Positions 34,031-41,936 of a DNA stretch of 64,000 nucleotides are shown here, piece after piece; positions within the stretch are counted from its first letter, which is position 1; each line of letters begins with the position of its first letter. Source of the DNA: JAJPXI01 sp051867655 (GTDB lineage Bacteria > Bacillota > Clostridia > Oscillospirales > Oscillospiraceae). The notes beneath the pieces were generated by a model. The model made no database searches. It was not told the origin of the DNA and worked only from the letters and a program-made list of their open reading frames with translations. The position numbers and the translations under genes were made by a program. The stretch is from the NCBI GenBank assembly GCA_051867655.1, contig JBJDYV010000106.1, positions 1-64,000 on the forward strand, read 5' to 3'.

Positions 34031-34666
34031 ATGACACAATTATGGCAAACAGTTCTTGCTATTATTGGAAGTGTCGGCGGAGCAGGCGTTGTCATTGCAG
34101 GAATTGTAAAGTTGACTTCTAATGTTATTGCAGATAAGCTGTCCCAGAAGTATGAATTAAAGTTGAATAAGGAACTTGAAGAGTATAAGGCCGCTCTTGA
34201 TAAAAAGACATATATCAGTCGGGCACGATTTGATATGGAATTTGCAATATACGGGAAGCTTTCAGAGAAGTTTTTATCTATGATTGAAGCGACTTATTCA
34301 CTGTTTCCGAGTGGATTAGACCATTTACCGCTTAATGAAGAAGAAAAGAAAAAGGTTTGCATTGAAAGATATGAAAGTGCTGGAAAAGCTATTATGGAGG
34401 CGCAAAAAGAATTAGGGACAAACGCCCCTTTTATTCCGGCTAATTTTTACGATTCCTTCGATGAAATTAAGAGACTGTGCATCCGTCAGTACAATATGTA
34501 TACATGGTGTGGAGAGTTAGGAAATAGAAATAATTTTTCAGACGTACGGGTAAAACAAGAAGATGAGTGCTGGCAGAGAACCAATGAAATCTTTAATAAA
34601 AAAGATGCCTTAGTAGCACAGTTGCGCGAATACTTGGAAAGCCTTGAGGTTGCGGAGGGTAAGTGA
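34031..34666 (+). CDS. Membrane-anchored coiled-coil protein, function unknown
   Basis: 211 residues. One N-terminal membrane segment (VLAIIGSVGGAGVVIAGIV), then a charged coiled coil (KYELKLNKELEEYKAALDKK) and a helical domain. GGAGG precedes the ATG. The DNA is clearly more AT-rich than its surroundings, as expected for acquired defence-type genes. Its stop overlaps the GTG start of the type III methyltransferase remnant, so it was probably part of that restriction-modification operon. Confidence 0.65.
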   Translation: MTQLWQTVLAIIGSVGGAGVVIAGIVKLTSNVIADKLSQKYELKLNKELEEYKAALDKKTYISRARFDMEFAIYGKLSEKFLSMIEATYSLFPSGLDHLPLNEEEKKKVCIERYESAGKAIMEAQKELGTNAPFIPANFYDSFDEIKRLCIRQYNMYTWCGELGNRNNFSDVRVKQEDECWQRTNEIFNKKDALVAQLREYLESLEVAEGK

Positions 34667-35129
34667 ATAACAGAAATAACGCCTTGGATGGAATGAGTAT
34701 GGACTTAGAGCAATCGAACATGGACAAGCTACGCTCTGTATTCCCCGAGTGCTTTGCGGAGGGCAAGCTGGACATTGACAAGTTGTTGAGCCTGTGCGGG
34801 GAGTATATTGACAACGACTTTGAAAAATACAAGTTCGAGTGGAAGGGCAAGGCAGAGTGCCTGCGGCTGGCACAGAAGCGTTCCACCGGAACCCTGCGCC
34901 CTTGTCCCGAAGAAAGCGTGGACTGGGACACCACGCAGAATCTTTACATAGAGGGCGACAACTGGAGGTTTTGAAGCTTCTGCAAACCACCTACTACCGC
35001 AAGGTCAAAATGATTTATATTGACCCGCCCTACAACACCGGCAACGATTTTGTCTACGCCGATGACTTTGGCGACCCTATGGCCAGGTATAAGGAGGTCA
35101 CCCAACAGACCACCAAAAGCAATCCCGAA
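34663..35129 (+). pseudogene. 5' remnant of a type III restriction-modification methyltransferase (mod)
   Basis: Starts at a GTG overlapping the previous stop. The N-terminal region runs to GDN at about 34962, where loss of one T (ACTGG for ACTTGG) shifts the frame. Similarity resumes with EVLKLLQTTYYRKVKMIYID and the catalytic motif DPPYNTGNDFVYADDF. It breaks off after KSNPE at 35129, leaving about a quarter of the usual 650 residues. The matching res remnant lies 15.5 kb away at 50608-51893. Confidence 0.85.
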
Positions 35130-35396
35130 ATGGCAGGTGTTCGTAAAACAGTTGTAAATGTGAGCAGAAACAAGGCAGAAAACTGCCGCAACGAAGTGAA
35201 ATCCTACATCACCCGGGAGGGAATGACCATGACGGAGGTGGTGGAGCTGCTGGCCGACGAACACGGCTGGAGCAACAGCGTCCCTAACCTGTCCGGCAAG
35301 CTGCGGCGCGGGTCACTCAGATACACCGAAGCCGTGGAGCTTGCCGATGTGCTGGGCTACAATCTTGTATGGGTCAAGCGACGGGAGGAAAGGTAA
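35130..35396 (+). CDS. Small DUF6471-like helix-turn-helix protein
   Basis: 88 residues, MAGVRKTVVNVSRNKAENCR and onward. The TMTEVVELLADEHGW and SGKLRRGSLRYTEAVELADV segments resemble small HTH proteins frequently carried by gut Clostridia elements. It begins exactly where the mod remnant ends and lacks a visible ribosome site, so its own leader was probably lost at the junction or it is read from the remnant frame. It marks the left edge of the cargo block. Confidence 0.6.
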   Translation: MAGVRKTVVNVSRNKAENCRNEVKSYITREGMTMTEVVELLADEHGWSNSVPNLSGKLRRGSLRYTEAVELADVLGYNLVWVKRREER

Positions 35397-35472
35397 TGGT
35401 CTTGTGACCTCTTTGGCCCGTTGTTCCCAAATTCCCCGGAAGTCTCTGTGGTGGTCGTTGTGGTCATGAAAC

Positions 35473-35502
35473 GAGCCTCGTTGGAATTTCTCAACGAGGC
35501 TC
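35473..35502 (+). terminator. Hairpin after the DUF6471-like gene
   Basis: An 11-bp stem GAGCCTCGTTG with an 8-base loop; only a weak T-run follows. Confidence 0.5.
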
Positions 35503-35699
35503 AAATGCTATCCGTAGCCTGATAGTCACTCTTGACGCAAGTGTAGTTGAAAGATCTCTGCGCTATGCCATGGCACGGCTTGCTATGCCATAATCAAAGA
35601 TAGGCCATGACCATCCGAGTGCGCGTTCGCAGGGTAGTCAATGTGAGCACAGGCTTCCGATGCAATTATAGAGAAGTATCTGTCGGATGCAATCTCTTC

Positions 35700-35727
35700 T
35701 TGACGAAAGGGAACATATTCCTATAAA
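35700..35727 (+). promoter_or_regulatory. Probable promoter of the sigma-fusion pair
   Basis: TTGACG-N16-TATAAA, about 50 bases before the first sigma-fusion start. A tandem 13-bp repeat GCGTTATGAAGTT (35732-35744 and 35745-35757) follows in the leader. The 200 bases further upstream show no gene. Confidence 0.55.
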
Positions 35728-35777
35728 ATCAGCGTTATGAAGTTGCGTTATGAAGTTTATGGGAGGGAGCATGACTG

Positions 35778-37694
35778 ATGCGGACCGATGAATCTGACGC
35801 CGGCCTGCTGGCCCGGCTGGACACGGAGCCGGACCGGGCCATGGAGGCCCTGGTGGAGCAGTACACGGCGCTGGTTTGCCATGTGGCGGGCAAATACCTC
35901 GCCGACCCGGAGGACGTGAAGGAGTGCGTCAACGACGTCTTTACGGAGGTCTACCTCCACCGGGCGGAGTACGATTCAGTGAAAGGTGGCCTCGCCTCCT
36001 GGATCGGTACCATCGCCCGGAACCGAGCCATCTCCCGGTACCGGAAGCAGCGGAAGGACCTGCCGCTGCCGGAGGACGGGACCGAATCGGAGCGATCCGC
36101 GCCCGATACGACTGCGGAGCTGGAGCAGGCTATGGACGTGGAGCAGGCCATCTCCCAGCTCAGCGACACCGACCAGCAGATCATCCGCATGAAATACTAC
36201 GGCGGCATGTCCATCCAGGAAATCGCCCAGTCCCTGCATATTCCCTACGAGACGGTAAAAAAGCGGCACACCCGCAGCATCAAACAGCTGCGAAAGCTGC
36301 TGCTGACCATCCTCATCATCGCGGCACTGCTGATTCTGGCGGCCTGCGGCGTGATCCAGCTGCTGCGGTATTTCGGCTTCCTGCCGGGATACGGCGTCAT
36401 CAGCGACCCGGGTGCCTCCTGCTACCTGATGCAGGAGCGCACCCCCACGGTGGAGGCGGAGGAATACACCGCCTGGGTCAAGAGCGCCAAACTGTACAAC
36501 GGGGAGCTAACCGTCCAGGCGGAACTGGAGGTGCCGGAACAGCCTTTCGAGACGGAGTATAACGAAGTCGGCATACCCACTACGTTTCCGCTGGATTTTA
36601 AAGCTCTGCTTTGCTATGGGGACGGTACACCGCTGCCGAATCAGCCAGTCGGATGGAGTGGTGGAAGGACCTCCTATCACGGCAACGTCAAAGCGGAACT
36701 GACTCTGGAGCAGGAGACACTGGACGAGCTGCGGCAGAACGGGCAGCTGGCCCTGGAAGTACACATCACCGACATTGTATTTGACGGCAAAGAATGGCCG
36801 GACGCGGTGATCCCCTTTACCCTGGCGGAGGTCCGGGAGCAGACGCTGGAAGGCTACCCCAGCATCTATGACGAGGCCACCGGCGGCTTCCTGCTGGACA
36901 GCCGCATGGAGGACGGCGTCCTGACCATGGACGTCTACCCCATTTCCAACGGCGCCCTGGAGTTTTTCGGCGGGCTGACTCTGACCCCCGGCTACCCTGT
37001 CGGGGCGTTCGAATACGAATACTGCGAGCCGCTGACCATCGTGGGTGAGGATGGGACACAGTACACCGGCGAGCCGGTGGAAGACTGGCTGAACTACAAC
37101 GAAAACAGTGTTGTCAGCTTCACCTTCCCGGACGCGCCGCCGGGGAAATATACCCTGAAGCTGCCCTATGTCTACATGCTGATGAAGCAGGAGGAGTATC
37201 TGACCTGGAACCTCCTCAGCTGCAAGCCCTCCAAGCAGGTGCTCTCCTTCCCGGGTGGCAGCATCCGTACCGTTTCTATCACCAAACTGGATGAGCCGGT
37301 TCAGAGCAATGAACTCGTACTTGGCGTCCCTGTGGAGTACGCCAATGCCTGGGAGGTCGCTGTCCAGTGCCAGTTTGACAACGGGGACATCACGGCCCTC
37401 CGGGGCGCCTGGCCCATTGGTTCAGACCTCCTGCTCCGGGTAAAAGCGGAGACAACGGCAAGGCGGCTGCTGTTTGGCGAAACGTTCATAAACTACGGCA
37501 CGGACTCCAGCAGTCCTGGCTGGCTGGACCCGGAGAGCGGGTACCTGGTGTATCAGATATCCATGGACGATCTGTATGCCCAGACCCACGACCTGAGATC
37601 TTTCAAATGCAATCCCGCGTCAGCGATGCTTCTCTCCCCCATGATCCTCCGCTATGACCATCCCATGGAACTGGAATTTGAGGTGACGGGATGA
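35778..37694 (+). CDS. ECF-type sigma factor fused to a membrane segment and a large external domain (first copy)
   Basis: 638 residues in one frame. Region 2 of an ECF sigma factor is at about 10-93 (HVAGKYLADPEDVKECVNDV, GGLASWIGTIARNRAISRYR); region 4 is at about 122-172 (LSDTDQQIIRMKYYGGMSIQ, then the HTH). A lysine/arginine-rich stretch leads into one membrane segment (about 174-197), so the sigma part is inside and residues 200-638 outside. The segment ends LILAACG, which looks like a lipobox. The external domain has no recognised family. Release of the sigma part by proteolysis would be the simplest mode of action. GGGAGGGAG lies upstream of the ATG. Confidence 0.85.
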   Translation: MRTDESDAGLLARLDTEPDRAMEALVEQYTALVCHVAGKYLADPEDVKECVNDVFTEVYLHRAEYDSVKGGLASWIGTIARNRAISRYRKQRKDLPLPEDGTESERSAPDTTAELEQAMDVEQAISQLSDTDQQIIRMKYYGGMSIQEIAQSLHIPYETVKKRHTRSIKQLRKLLLTILIIAALLILAACGVIQLLRYFGFLPGYGVISDPGASCYLMQERTPTVEAEEYTAWVKSAKLYNGELTVQAELEVPEQPFETEYNEVGIPTTFPLDFKALLCYGDGTPLPNQPVGWSGGRTSYHGNVKAELTLEQETLDELRQNGQLALEVHITDIVFDGKEWPDAVIPFTLAEVREQTLEGYPSIYDEATGGFLLDSRMEDGVLTMDVYPISNGALEFFGGLTLTPGYPVGAFEYEYCEPLTIVGEDGTQYTGEPVEDWLNYNENSVVSFTFPDAPPGKYTLKLPYVYMLMKQEEYLTWNLLSCKPSKQVLSFPGGSIRTVSITKLDEPVQSNELVLGVPVEYANAWEVAVQCQFDNGDITALRGAWPIGSDLLLRVKAETTARRLLFGETFINYGTDSSSPGWLDPESGYLVYQISMDDLYAQTHDLRSFKCNPASAMLLSPMILRYDHPMELEFEVTG

Positions 37695-39601
37695 AACGGA
37701 AGGCGATGCAAACGGAGGAACAAAGCGGCGCCGGCCTGCTGGCCCGGCTGGACACAGAGCCGGACCGGGCCATGGAGGCCCTGGTGGAGCAGTACACACC
37801 GCTGATCTGCCATGTGGCAGGCAAATATCTCACCGACCCGGAGGACGTAAAAGAGTGCGTCAACGACGTCTTTACGGAGGTCTACCTCCACCGGGCGGAG
37901 TTCTCTCAGGAGAAAGGCAGCCTTGCCTCCTGGATCGGCACCATCGCCCGGAACCGGGCCATTTCCCGGTACCGGAAGCATCGGAAGGACCAGCCGCTGC
38001 CGGAGGACGGGGCGGAAGCAGAGCGCTCCGGGCCTGATACAACGGCGGAGTTGGAGCAGGCCATGGACGTGGAGCAGGCCATCACCCAGCTCAGTGACAC
38101 TGACCAGCAGATCATCCGCATGAAATACTACGGCGGCATGTCCATTTCGGAGATCGCCAAGACCCTGCACATCCCCTATGAAACGGTGAAAAAACGGCAC
38201 ACCCGCAGCATCAAACAGCTGCGCAAGCTCCTGCTGACCATCCTCATTATCGCGGCGCTGCTGATCCTGGCGGCCTGCGGCGTCATCCAGCTGCTGCGGC
38301 ATCTGGGGGTCCTGCCGGGGTACGGCGTCACTGCCGACCCCACCGGGGTCTGCTATGTGCTGGAGGAGCCGGTCACGTATCAAGAGGGCCTGTTCACGGT
38401 GGAGATCGCCAGGGCGTCCATGTTTGACGGGCGGCTGGCCGTCCATTACCGGCTGGATATGGACAAGACGTCGTATGTGCTGCCGGAGAGAGATGAAAAC
38501 GGCAAACCAACCTTGCGCAGGCTGTCCTTTGCGAACAACCTCCGGGATGAGGCCGGGGCGGTCCTGGATTGTTCCTCATCCTCCGGGTACAGCGACACTC
38601 CCCAGGATTCTTCAGAGTTTTCGGTGGAAGGAGACCGCGTCTGTTGGCTGAAGGGGAGATCCCTTTCAGCCTTCCGGAGTGGCCAGCGGCAGGAGCTGGA
38701 GCTGTACCTGTCGGGCATCCATTGCGACGGGGAAACCTACGAGGACATCACAGTGCCCTTTGCCCTGATCCCGGCGGAGCCGGAGGAGCTGGACGGCTAT
38801 GCCGTTCTGTACGACGAGGCGACCGGCGGCGTCATGCTGGATAGTCGGTTGGAGGGAGATACCCTGTCTCTGGATCTTTACCCCCTCTCCAACGGGACCA
38901 CGGAGTGGTCCGCGGCGCCGCTGAGGGAGTACTACGATGTCAGCATGCCCGCGGGCAGCGTGCCGCCCCTGACCATCGTGGACGAGGCGGGAAACGAGTT
39001 CCTGGGCGAGACCGAACTGGGCTGGGAACAGCAGCCCGATTACTGCACCTATACCTTCACCGGCATCGCACCGGGGACCTACACCCTGTCGCTGCCCTAT
39101 GTGTACCTGGTTTGCTACCCGGAGGATGGGGACGGTCTGGTCTGGAATCTGGAGAACTGCACCTTCCGGGACAAGCCCATCCGGATCCCCGGCGGCACCA
39201 TGCGGACCATCTCCGTCCGTCAGGATGACAGCCTCGCCGATCTGGACATGTACAACCATGCTTGGGAAATCAGGATGCTCTGTGAGATGGAGGACGAGCG
39301 GATGACCGTGACCCATACGCCCAGTGACGACCCCATATCTGTTTATCCCTGGGTCACCGTCCGGGAGCTGCTGGAATACTTTATCGGGGGTGAAAATACC
39401 ATCCAAGGCAGATATGCCTGCTCCTACGGCGAACTGGACCCAGAGAGCGGAGAACTGGTCATACGGTATTATGCGGATGACGCCGCTCTGAAGAACCGTA
39501 ACTTCGGACGGGTGGAATACTATCCCTCCGACGGGCAGTTTGACCCCATCTGCATCCGTTGCGAAGGTCCCTTTGAACTGGAATTTGAAGTGATCCCATA
39601 G
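37691..39601 (+). CDS. ECF-type sigma factor fused to a membrane segment and a large external domain (second copy)
   Basis: 636 residues; its ATG overlaps the TGA of the first copy, so the two are translationally coupled. The sigma regions, the linker and the membrane segment are nearly the same as in copy one. The external domains diverge strongly in their first 150 residues but share later blocks (YDEATGG, then LDSRxExxxLxxDxYPxSNG) and the ending ELEFEV. This suggests a duplication in which target specificity was kept and the sensed signal changed. A strong terminator follows. Confidence 0.85.
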   Translation: MKRKAMQTEEQSGAGLLARLDTEPDRAMEALVEQYTPLICHVAGKYLTDPEDVKECVNDVFTEVYLHRAEFSQEKGSLASWIGTIARNRAISRYRKHRKDQPLPEDGAEAERSGPDTTAELEQAMDVEQAITQLSDTDQQIIRMKYYGGMSISEIAKTLHIPYETVKKRHTRSIKQLRKLLLTILIIAALLILAACGVIQLLRHLGVLPGYGVTADPTGVCYVLEEPVTYQEGLFTVEIARASMFDGRLAVHYRLDMDKTSYVLPERDENGKPTLRRLSFANNLRDEAGAVLDCSSSSGYSDTPQDSSEFSVEGDRVCWLKGRSLSAFRSGQRQELELYLSGIHCDGETYEDITVPFALIPAEPEELDGYAVLYDEATGGVMLDSRLEGDTLSLDLYPLSNGTTEWSAAPLREYYDVSMPAGSVPPLTIVDEAGNEFLGETELGWEQQPDYCTYTFTGIAPGTYTLSLPYVYLVCYPEDGDGLVWNLENCTFRDKPIRIPGGTMRTISVRQDDSLADLDMYNHAWEIRMLCEMEDERMTVTHTPSDDPISVYPWVTVRELLEYFIGGENTIQGRYACSYGELDPESGELVIRYYADDAALKNRNFGRVEYYPSDGQFDPICIRCEGPFELEFEVIP

Positions 39602-39604
39602 CGC

Positions 39605-39640
39605 GAAAGCGGCCCCAAACGGGGCCGCTTTCCTTTTTTT
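39605..39640 (+). terminator. Terminator after the sigma-fusion pair
   Basis: A 12-bp stem GAAAGCGGCCCC with loop AAAC, followed by CTTTTTTT. Confidence 0.9.
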
Positions 39641-39659
39641 GAAAAAATTTCAGTTTTTT

Positions 39660-39693
39660 TGTCCCCAAATGTCCATGCCGCTGCGAATATAAT
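39660..39693 (+). promoter_or_regulatory. Candidate promoter of the lipoprotein operon
   Basis: A TATAAT at 39688-39693 has no sigma-A-like -35; instead TGTCCCCAAAT precedes it by about 20 bases. A similar TGTTCCCAAAT occurs at about 35424 before the sigma-fusion genes. It may be recognised by the tethered sigma factors. Confidence 0.3.
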
Positions 39694-39787
39694 AGATGGA
39701 GGATACTACGCCGAGGGGGTCATTCCGGCAGGCTCCTCCGGAGAGCAAGATATCAAAGCGCAAGTGGGAGAAAAGAAGGAGAATATG

Positions 39788-41359
39788 ATGGGAAAACGTA
39801 TGAAAAAATTCCTTTGCGTGCTGCTGACGTGCGGCCTGCTGCTTTCGCTGGCGGCCTGCGGGAGCGGCGGTTCAGCGGGGAATAAAGACCCGGAAAACAG
39901 CGAAACCAACGAAGCCGCGGATGCAGTCACGGAGGCTGTCAATGCGCCGGAGGGAGACCAGAAGGAAAATGAAGATCCGCGCGCGGAACAGGACGGCCTG
40001 GTACATATCAAAACGCCGGAGGAGCTGGCGGCCTTCGCCGAGCGGGTCAACAGCGGAGAGACCGCTCTCAGCGCCGTGCTGGACACGGACCTCGACATGA
40101 GCGGTATCTGCGGTCCGTCCGCCGGGAGCTTTACGCCGATCATGAGCTTTGAAGGAGAGTTTGACGGCGGGGATCATATAATAGCGAATCTCTACTGTGT
40201 GCAGGCGAAGGGCACGGCGGCTCTTTTTGACTCATTAAAGGGAACGGTAAAAAATCTTCGGCTTGAAAACGCAGTGGTAGAGTCAGCTGAAGGCTATGCT
40301 GCAGGGGTCGCCGGAGGACTCTCCGGGCGAATCGAAAACTGCAGTGTGAGCGGCAGTGTGAAGGCTTATAAATATGCAGGCGGCATTGTGATTGATCTGT
40401 ACAGAGACAGTGTGGTGTCGGATTGCGTCAATGAGGCCGAGGTCTGCGGCGGATATTTCGACGAGGAGAAGCATTGCTTAAAGGGTGCGGCAGCCGGGAT
40501 CGCCGCATGGCCCAGAGAGGGAGGCGTGATCACCGGTTGTATGAACCGCGGAGCAGTCACCGGAAACGGAAATATGGCAGCGGGGATCGCCGGGCATTGT
40601 GAAAAGGGCAACATCCTGATTGAAAGCTGTGTAAATGAAGGCAGCGTGCAGGGACGGAGCGGCATAGCGCAGCTTGGAAGCTGGGGACAGAATGAAAACT
40701 ATGTCGGCGGCATCGCAGGCTATGCCGGTGAGAATACGGTCGTTACGAAATGCATCAATAACGGCAGTGTTTTCGGAACAGGGTTTGTGGGCGGCATTGC
40801 AGCGGTATCCGGGAATTTTATCATCAATTGCGCAAACCACGGAAGGTTGGAAGCGTCTGAGGGCGGACGGGTATCCGGGATCGCCACTGAGGCCGTCAAG
40901 GGATTGCTGAACTGCTATAATACGGGTGAGATCGCCTGCGATCAGTATGCCTGTGGGATTGGCGCCTCGGCCAGAGCGGTCGAGATAAACCTCTATCACT
41001 ACGGGACCATCATTTGTACCTCCAATGAGGGCGTACTGACAGACGCTTTCCCGTGGAGTTCAGGAGGAGCTGTGAGTGGGCTTCTCAATACTTACGCAAA
41101 GGAAAACTGTATCGTTGTACCTGACGGATACCGGAATGAATTTTCCATACAGGCGGGGAATGGCGCATCCGATGAGGATTTCACCGGCGGTACGATCCTG
41201 AATGCGCTGAATGAGGCTGCGGCAGACATAAACGGAGACCTGACGATAGACTTTGGCGGGTTTCAGGATGATATCGAGGAAATAAAAGGAAATGAGAACT
41301 TCGAACTCAGCACCTGGGTGGCCGGTCCAGACGGACTGCCCCGGTTTGACTGGGAATAA
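39788..41359 (+). CDS. Beta-helix (GLUG-like) repeat lipoprotein 1
   Basis: 523 residues. Signal peptide with lipobox SLAAC, then an acidic low-complexity spacer. A conserved entry block (HIKTPEELAAFAERVNSGET) is followed by about ten G-rich repeats of the type AGGIAG-(x)n-CxNxGxVxG, predicted to form a right-handed beta-helix. It ends GPDGLPRFDWE. AAGGAG favours the second of two ATGs. It is the first of three paralogues in this cluster (with 46669-48249 and 48836-50425). Surface adhesion or glycan contact is plausible; no enzyme motif is visible. Confidence 0.75.
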   Translation: MGKRMKKFLCVLLTCGLLLSLAACGSGGSAGNKDPENSETNEAADAVTEAVNAPEGDQKENEDPRAEQDGLVHIKTPEELAAFAERVNSGETALSAVLDTDLDMSGICGPSAGSFTPIMSFEGEFDGGDHIIANLYCVQAKGTAALFDSLKGTVKNLRLENAVVESAEGYAAGVAGGLSGRIENCSVSGSVKAYKYAGGIVIDLYRDSVVSDCVNEAEVCGGYFDEEKHCLKGAAAGIAAWPREGGVITGCMNRGAVTGNGNMAAGIAGHCEKGNILIESCVNEGSVQGRSGIAQLGSWGQNENYVGGIAGYAGENTVVTKCINNGSVFGTGFVGGIAAVSGNFIINCANHGRLEASEGGRVSGIATEAVKGLLNCYNTGEIACDQYACGIGASARAVEINLYHYGTIICTSNEGVLTDAFPWSSGGAVSGLLNTYAKENCIVVPDGYRNEFSIQAGNGASDEDFTGGTILNALNEAAADINGDLTIDFGGFQDDIEEIKGNENFELSTWVAGPDGLPRFDWE

Positions 41360-41373
41360 AGCTCGGATCGGCG

Positions 41374-41934
41374 GTGGGCAGATTGAGAACAAAAAAGCGT
41401 GCTTTGTGCTGGGCCTTCCTGGTGATCTTGCTGCTGGGAACGCTGTCCGGCTGCGGCGGCCAGAAGGCGGAGACGGCCCTGGACGCGGCCTTGAGCGCCC
41501 TGGTCAGCGGAGACAGTCAGAACGTCCCTCTCCTGGGGCTCGACGGCTCTCCTGTGACCGGCTTTGAAAATGAAGGGCTGGCGCAGGTCATCTCCGGCCG
41601 GCTCCAATATGAGATCAAGGAGGTTTCCGCCAAGGGCGGCAAAGCGGCGGCGACGGTGGAGATCACGGCCCCGGATACCCCCGCCATCATCCGGGAGGTC
41701 CTGGACGGGATGGACGAATATGACAAGGAAGCGTTCATCGCCCGGATGGCGGAAAAGCTGGAGGACAGCGCCCCGTCGGCGGTCTTTACCGTGGAGGTGG
41801 AGCTAGAGCGGGTGGATGGCATCTGGTGCCTGGTCCCCAGCGCGGAGCTGAGCAACGCCATGACAGGCGGCCTTTTGCAGGCATACGCGGATCAGGTGCG
41901 GCAGATCCAGAGTGAGCTTTTGGGAGGAAATTGA
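41374..41934 (+). CDS. Small lipoprotein of unknown function
   Basis: 186 residues from a GTG, with a signal peptide and lipobox GTLSGCGG. The mature part (ALDAALSALVSGDSQNVPLL and on) resembles the DUF5105/DUF4878-type alpha-beta fold common in Firmicutes lipoproteins: a helix, then a curved sheet ending with VDGIWCLVPS. It is 14 bases after the beta-helix lipoprotein and 2 bases before the next gene, so all are in one operon. The start could also be the TTG at 41383. Confidence 0.65.
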   Translation: MGRLRTKKRALCWAFLVILLLGTLSGCGGQKAETALDAALSALVSGDSQNVPLLGLDGSPVTGFENEGLAQVISGRLQYEIKEVSAKGGKAAATVEITAPDTPAIIREVLDGMDEYDKEAFIARMAEKLEDSAPSAVFTVEVELERVDGIWCLVPSAELSNAMTGGLLQAYADQVRQIQSELLGGN

Positions 41935-41936
41935 GT

